A DNA stretch of 5,499 nucleotides from a candidate division Zixibacteria bacterium RBG_16_43_9. Its GTDB lineage: Bacteria; Zixibacteria; MSB-5A5; RBG-16-43-9. The DNA lies in assembly GCA_001775355.1 (NCBI GenBank), contig MEWM01000040.1, positions 251 through 5,749 on the forward strand. The letters are read 5' to 3'. The first letter of the stretch is position 1; each line of letters starts with the position of its first letter. Below the pieces are notes generated by a model. That model had not been told where the DNA came from. It did no database searches and saw only the letters and a program-made list of their open reading frames with translations. The position numbers were made by a program, and so were the translations under genes. Shown one piece after another: positions 3,336 through 5,499 of this stretch.

Positions 3336-5499
3336 ATGCTGAAAAGATTTAATCAATTTCCAAAGAATAGCAAATGGCTTAAGGTCAAGAGTCTCCTCTT
3401 AACTGGCCTGCTTATAATGTTCTTTTTAGCTCTTGCCAACGCCCAAAAGCTCACATATCCACCTGCTCGAATGGATAATGTGGTGGATGATTATTTTGGC
3501 ACCAAAGTGCCTGACCCTTATCGGTGGCTGGAAAACCAGGATTCGCCTGAAACGCAAGCCTGGGTGGAGGCGGAGAACAAGCTGACTCATTCTTATCTTA
3601 ATGCCATCCCGGCAAGGGAGAAGATCAAAACCAGGTTGACCGAATTAATGAACTTCCCAAGATATTCTACTCCGAGTAAACGGGGGGACCGCTATTTCTT
3701 TTCGAAAAATGACGGACTGCAAAACCAATCGGTCCTCTACATGCAAAAGACTTTAACTGGTGAACCGGAGGTGGTGCTCGACCCGAATAAATTCAGCCCG
3801 GATGGGACCATTGCCCTTTCGCTTCTGGCCTATAGCAAGGACGGAACGCTTTTGGCATACGGTATATCTAAAAGCGGAAGCGACTGGCAGGAGATAAAGA
3901 TTCTAAATATCGACACCAAGAAAGAATTTCCTGAGACCATAAAATGGTGCAAGTTCAGCAATGTGGCTTGGAAAGACGTCAGGTCAGGCTTTTTCTATAA
4001 TCGTTATCCTGAGCCAGGCACAGTGCCAGAGGAAGATCAATATAATTACAACAAAATCTACTGGCACAAGCTCGGCACTCCTCAAACCGAGGACCAGTTG
4101 GTGTACGAGAATCCGAACCAGAAGGAGCTTTCCTTTACGCCCTTCATCACTGAGGACGGGAAATATCTGGTCTTATATGTGGAGCTTGGAACAGACCCGA
4201 AAAACCGAGTCTACTATCGTGAAGTCGAGAGTAAAAGTCCCTTTATCAAGCTCTTAGATAAGGCAGATGCCAATTATGCCTTTGTAGGTAATTTAGATAC
4301 TCTCTTCTATTTCCGCACCGATTTAGATGCCCCCCATGGTAAGGTCATTCAAATCAATATCAAAAACCCAGACCCGAAGGACTGGAAGGAGGTCATTCCT
4401 CAGGCATCCGAGGTGCTCTCTGATGCCAGAATGGTGGATGACCAGCTTGTGGTCGTCTCTATGCAGGATGCGCACGATAAGCTTAAACTGTATGACTTTA
4501 ACGGAGAATTCAAAAAGGAAATCGATTTGCCTGATTTAGGCTCAGTTGGCAGCATCTCTGGCAGGCGCAGGGATACAGAGATGTTTTTTGAGTTCACCTC
4601 TTTTCTTTATCCCACAACCATTTTACGCTACGACTTTGGGAAAGGAGAGGTCTCGACTTTTTACCAGCCAGAGATCAATTTCATTTTCTCAGCCTATGAA
4701 AGCAAGCAGGTATTCTATACCTCCAAAGATGGAACCAGGGTGCCGATGTTCATCGTTCACAAAAAGGGGCTGAAGTTCGACTACTCCAATCCGGTTCTGC
4801 TTACTGGTTATGGCGGTTTTAACGCAAGCATGCAACCTTATTTCTCTATTTCCCGTTTGGTCTGGCTGGAGAACGGTGGTGTATTCGCTTTAGCTAATCT
4901 GCGCGGAGGAAACGAGTATGGCGAAGCCTGGCATCAGGCTGGGATGCTCAATCGAAAGCAGAACGTGTTTGATGATTTCATCTCCGCAGGCGAGTGGCTG
5001 ATTCAAAACAGGTACACCAGCACTGACAAGTTAGCGATTATCGGCGGGAGTAATGGCGGACTCCTGGTAGCAGCTTGCATGACCCAACGCCCGGAATTAT
5101 ATGGAGCAGTCATCTGTCAGGTGCCTCTTACCGACATGCTGAGATACCAGAAATTCACTGTTGGCCGTTACTGGATACCTGAATACGGGGATGCGACCAG
5201 AAGTCAGGAGGAGTTCAATTACATTTACGCTTATTCTCCTTTGCAAAACGTCAAAAAAGGAACAGACTATCCACCGACTTTAATCACCACCGCGGATACT
5301 GATGACCGGGTCGCGCCTTTGCACGCTAAGAAATTCGCCGCAGCATTGCAAGCCGCAAATGCAGGCGATAATCCGATCTTGCTTCGGGTAGAGACTAAAG
5401 CCGGACACGGAGGGGGAAAACCGACGTCAAAAGTTATTGATGAACAGTCAGACACCTATGCTTTTTTATTCAAGATATTCGGGATGGGGAATAGTATTT
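3336..5499 (+). CDS. Exported prolyl oligopeptidase, family S9A (3' end cut by window edge)
   Basis: The frame is open for 721 codons to the window edge. Residues 1-36 are a Sec signal peptide: a Lys-rich start, the hydrophobic run LLLTGLLIMFFLALA, and a cleavage site after ANA. The mature protein opens with the S9A signature DPYRWLEN, followed by a beta-propeller (about 110-455) and an alpha/beta-hydrolase domain (about 460-721). The catalytic triad is complete: S572 in GGSNGG, D656 in DTDDRV and H691 in AGHGGGKP. GYGGF (491-495) holds the oxyanion tyrosine Y492. LRGGNEYGE (522-530), W613 and R658 match the proline pocket and substrate-binding positions of porcine POP (W595, R643). It should cut short peptides after proline, outside the cytoplasm. 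AGGAG (3323-3327), 8 bases upstream, sets the start. The family normally ends near this point, so only a few codons should be missing. It begins 26 bp after the TIR gene with no terminator between. Confidence 0.95.
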   Translation, partial: MLKRFNQFPKNSKWLKVKSLLLTGLLIMFFLALANAQKLTYPPARMDNVVDDYFGTKVPDPYRWLENQDSPETQAWVEAENKLTHSYLNAIPAREKIKTRLTELMNFPRYSTPSKRGDRYFFSKNDGLQNQSVLYMQKTLTGEPEVVLDPNKFSPDGTIALSLLAYSKDGTLLAYGISKSGSDWQEIKILNIDTKKEFPETIKWCKFSNVAWKDVRSGFFYNRYPEPGTVPEEDQYNYNKIYWHKLGTPQTEDQLVYENPNQKELSFTPFITEDGKYLVLYVELGTDPKNRVYYREVESKSPFIKLLDKADANYAFVGNLDTLFYFRTDLDAPHGKVIQINIKNPDPKDWKEVIPQASEVLSDARMVDDQLVVVSMQDAHDKLKLYDFNGEFKKEIDLPDLGSVGSISGRRRDTEMFFEFTSFLYPTTILRYDFGKGEVSTFYQPEINFIFSAYESKQVFYTSKDGTRVPMFIVHKKGLKFDYSNPVLLTGYGGFNASMQPYFSISRLVWLENGGVFALANLRGGNEYGEAWHQAGMLNRKQNVFDDFISAGEWLIQNRYTSTDKLAIIGGSNGGLLVAACMTQRPELYGAVICQVPLTDMLRYQKFTVGRYWIPEYGDATRSQEEFNYIYAYSPLQNVKKGTDYPPTLITTADTDDRVAPLHAKKFAAALQAANAGDNPILLRVETKAGHGGGKPTSKVIDEQSDTYAFLFKIFGMGNSI

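Noticed and set aside
3961..4773. Several open frames (3961-4257, 4327-4539, 4546-4773 plus; 4400-4597 minus) inside the peptidase region
   Set aside because: The prolyl oligopeptidase frame from 3336 stays open throughout, with all motifs intact. These are out-of-frame shadows and not evidence of a frameshift.
5267..5455. 62-codon minus-strand frame near the right edge
   Set aside because: It lies opposite the catalytic Asp-His region of the peptidase and has no features of its own.

Overview
The window is bacterial. It carries a ribosomal protein L32 gene directly behind a YceD/DUF177 gene, a classic bacterial pairing. It also has a CspA-type cold-shock gene, sigma70-like promoter boxes and intrinsic terminators. 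A secreted serine peptidase with a Sec signal peptide suggests an envelope with a periplasm or active secretion. Palindromic repeats such as those between the genes here are, from memory, frequent in uncultured FCB-type and candidate-phylum genomes. No feature fixes the phylum, so lineage stays open.

Layout, left to right. Positions 1-675 (minus strand) hold yceD followed by the start of rpmF, which runs off the left edge. Positions 676-1102 are non-coding and repeat-rich. They contain a promoter placed so close to the yceD start that the mRNA may be leaderless, a small hairpin, a nested palindrome and an 83-bp element predicted to fold as a three-way junction. Positions 1103-1361 (minus) hold a cold-shock protein gene with its own terminator. 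Its real start is probably a TTG, seven codons inside the longest frame. Positions 1362-1711 are a divergent regulatory region, with the long cold-shock leader on one side and the leader of a LUD-domain gene on the other. Positions 1712-2362 (plus) hold that LUD/DUF162 gene, followed by an intrinsic terminator and two more palindromic elements. Positions 2584-3309 (plus) hold an AT-rich gene for a TIR-domain protein with a lysine-rich helical tail. Positions 3336-5499 (plus) hold a nearly complete exported prolyl oligopeptidase (family S9A), cut by the right edge probably only a few codons before its stop.

The left half is housekeeping: ribosome biogenesis and cold-shock RNA chaperoning. The most notable item is the TIR gene. 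It has the conserved glutamate expected of TIR NAD-cleaving enzymes, a base composition unlike its neighbours, and repeats on its upstream side, all in keeping with an acquired defence or signalling gene. It lies 26 bp before the peptidase gene with no terminator between them, so the two could be co-transcribed. The peptidase is exported and the TIR protein is not, so a shared function is doubtful. Nothing here proves a new multi-gene system. The best leads are the TIR protein's C-terminal region and the structured intergenic repeats.
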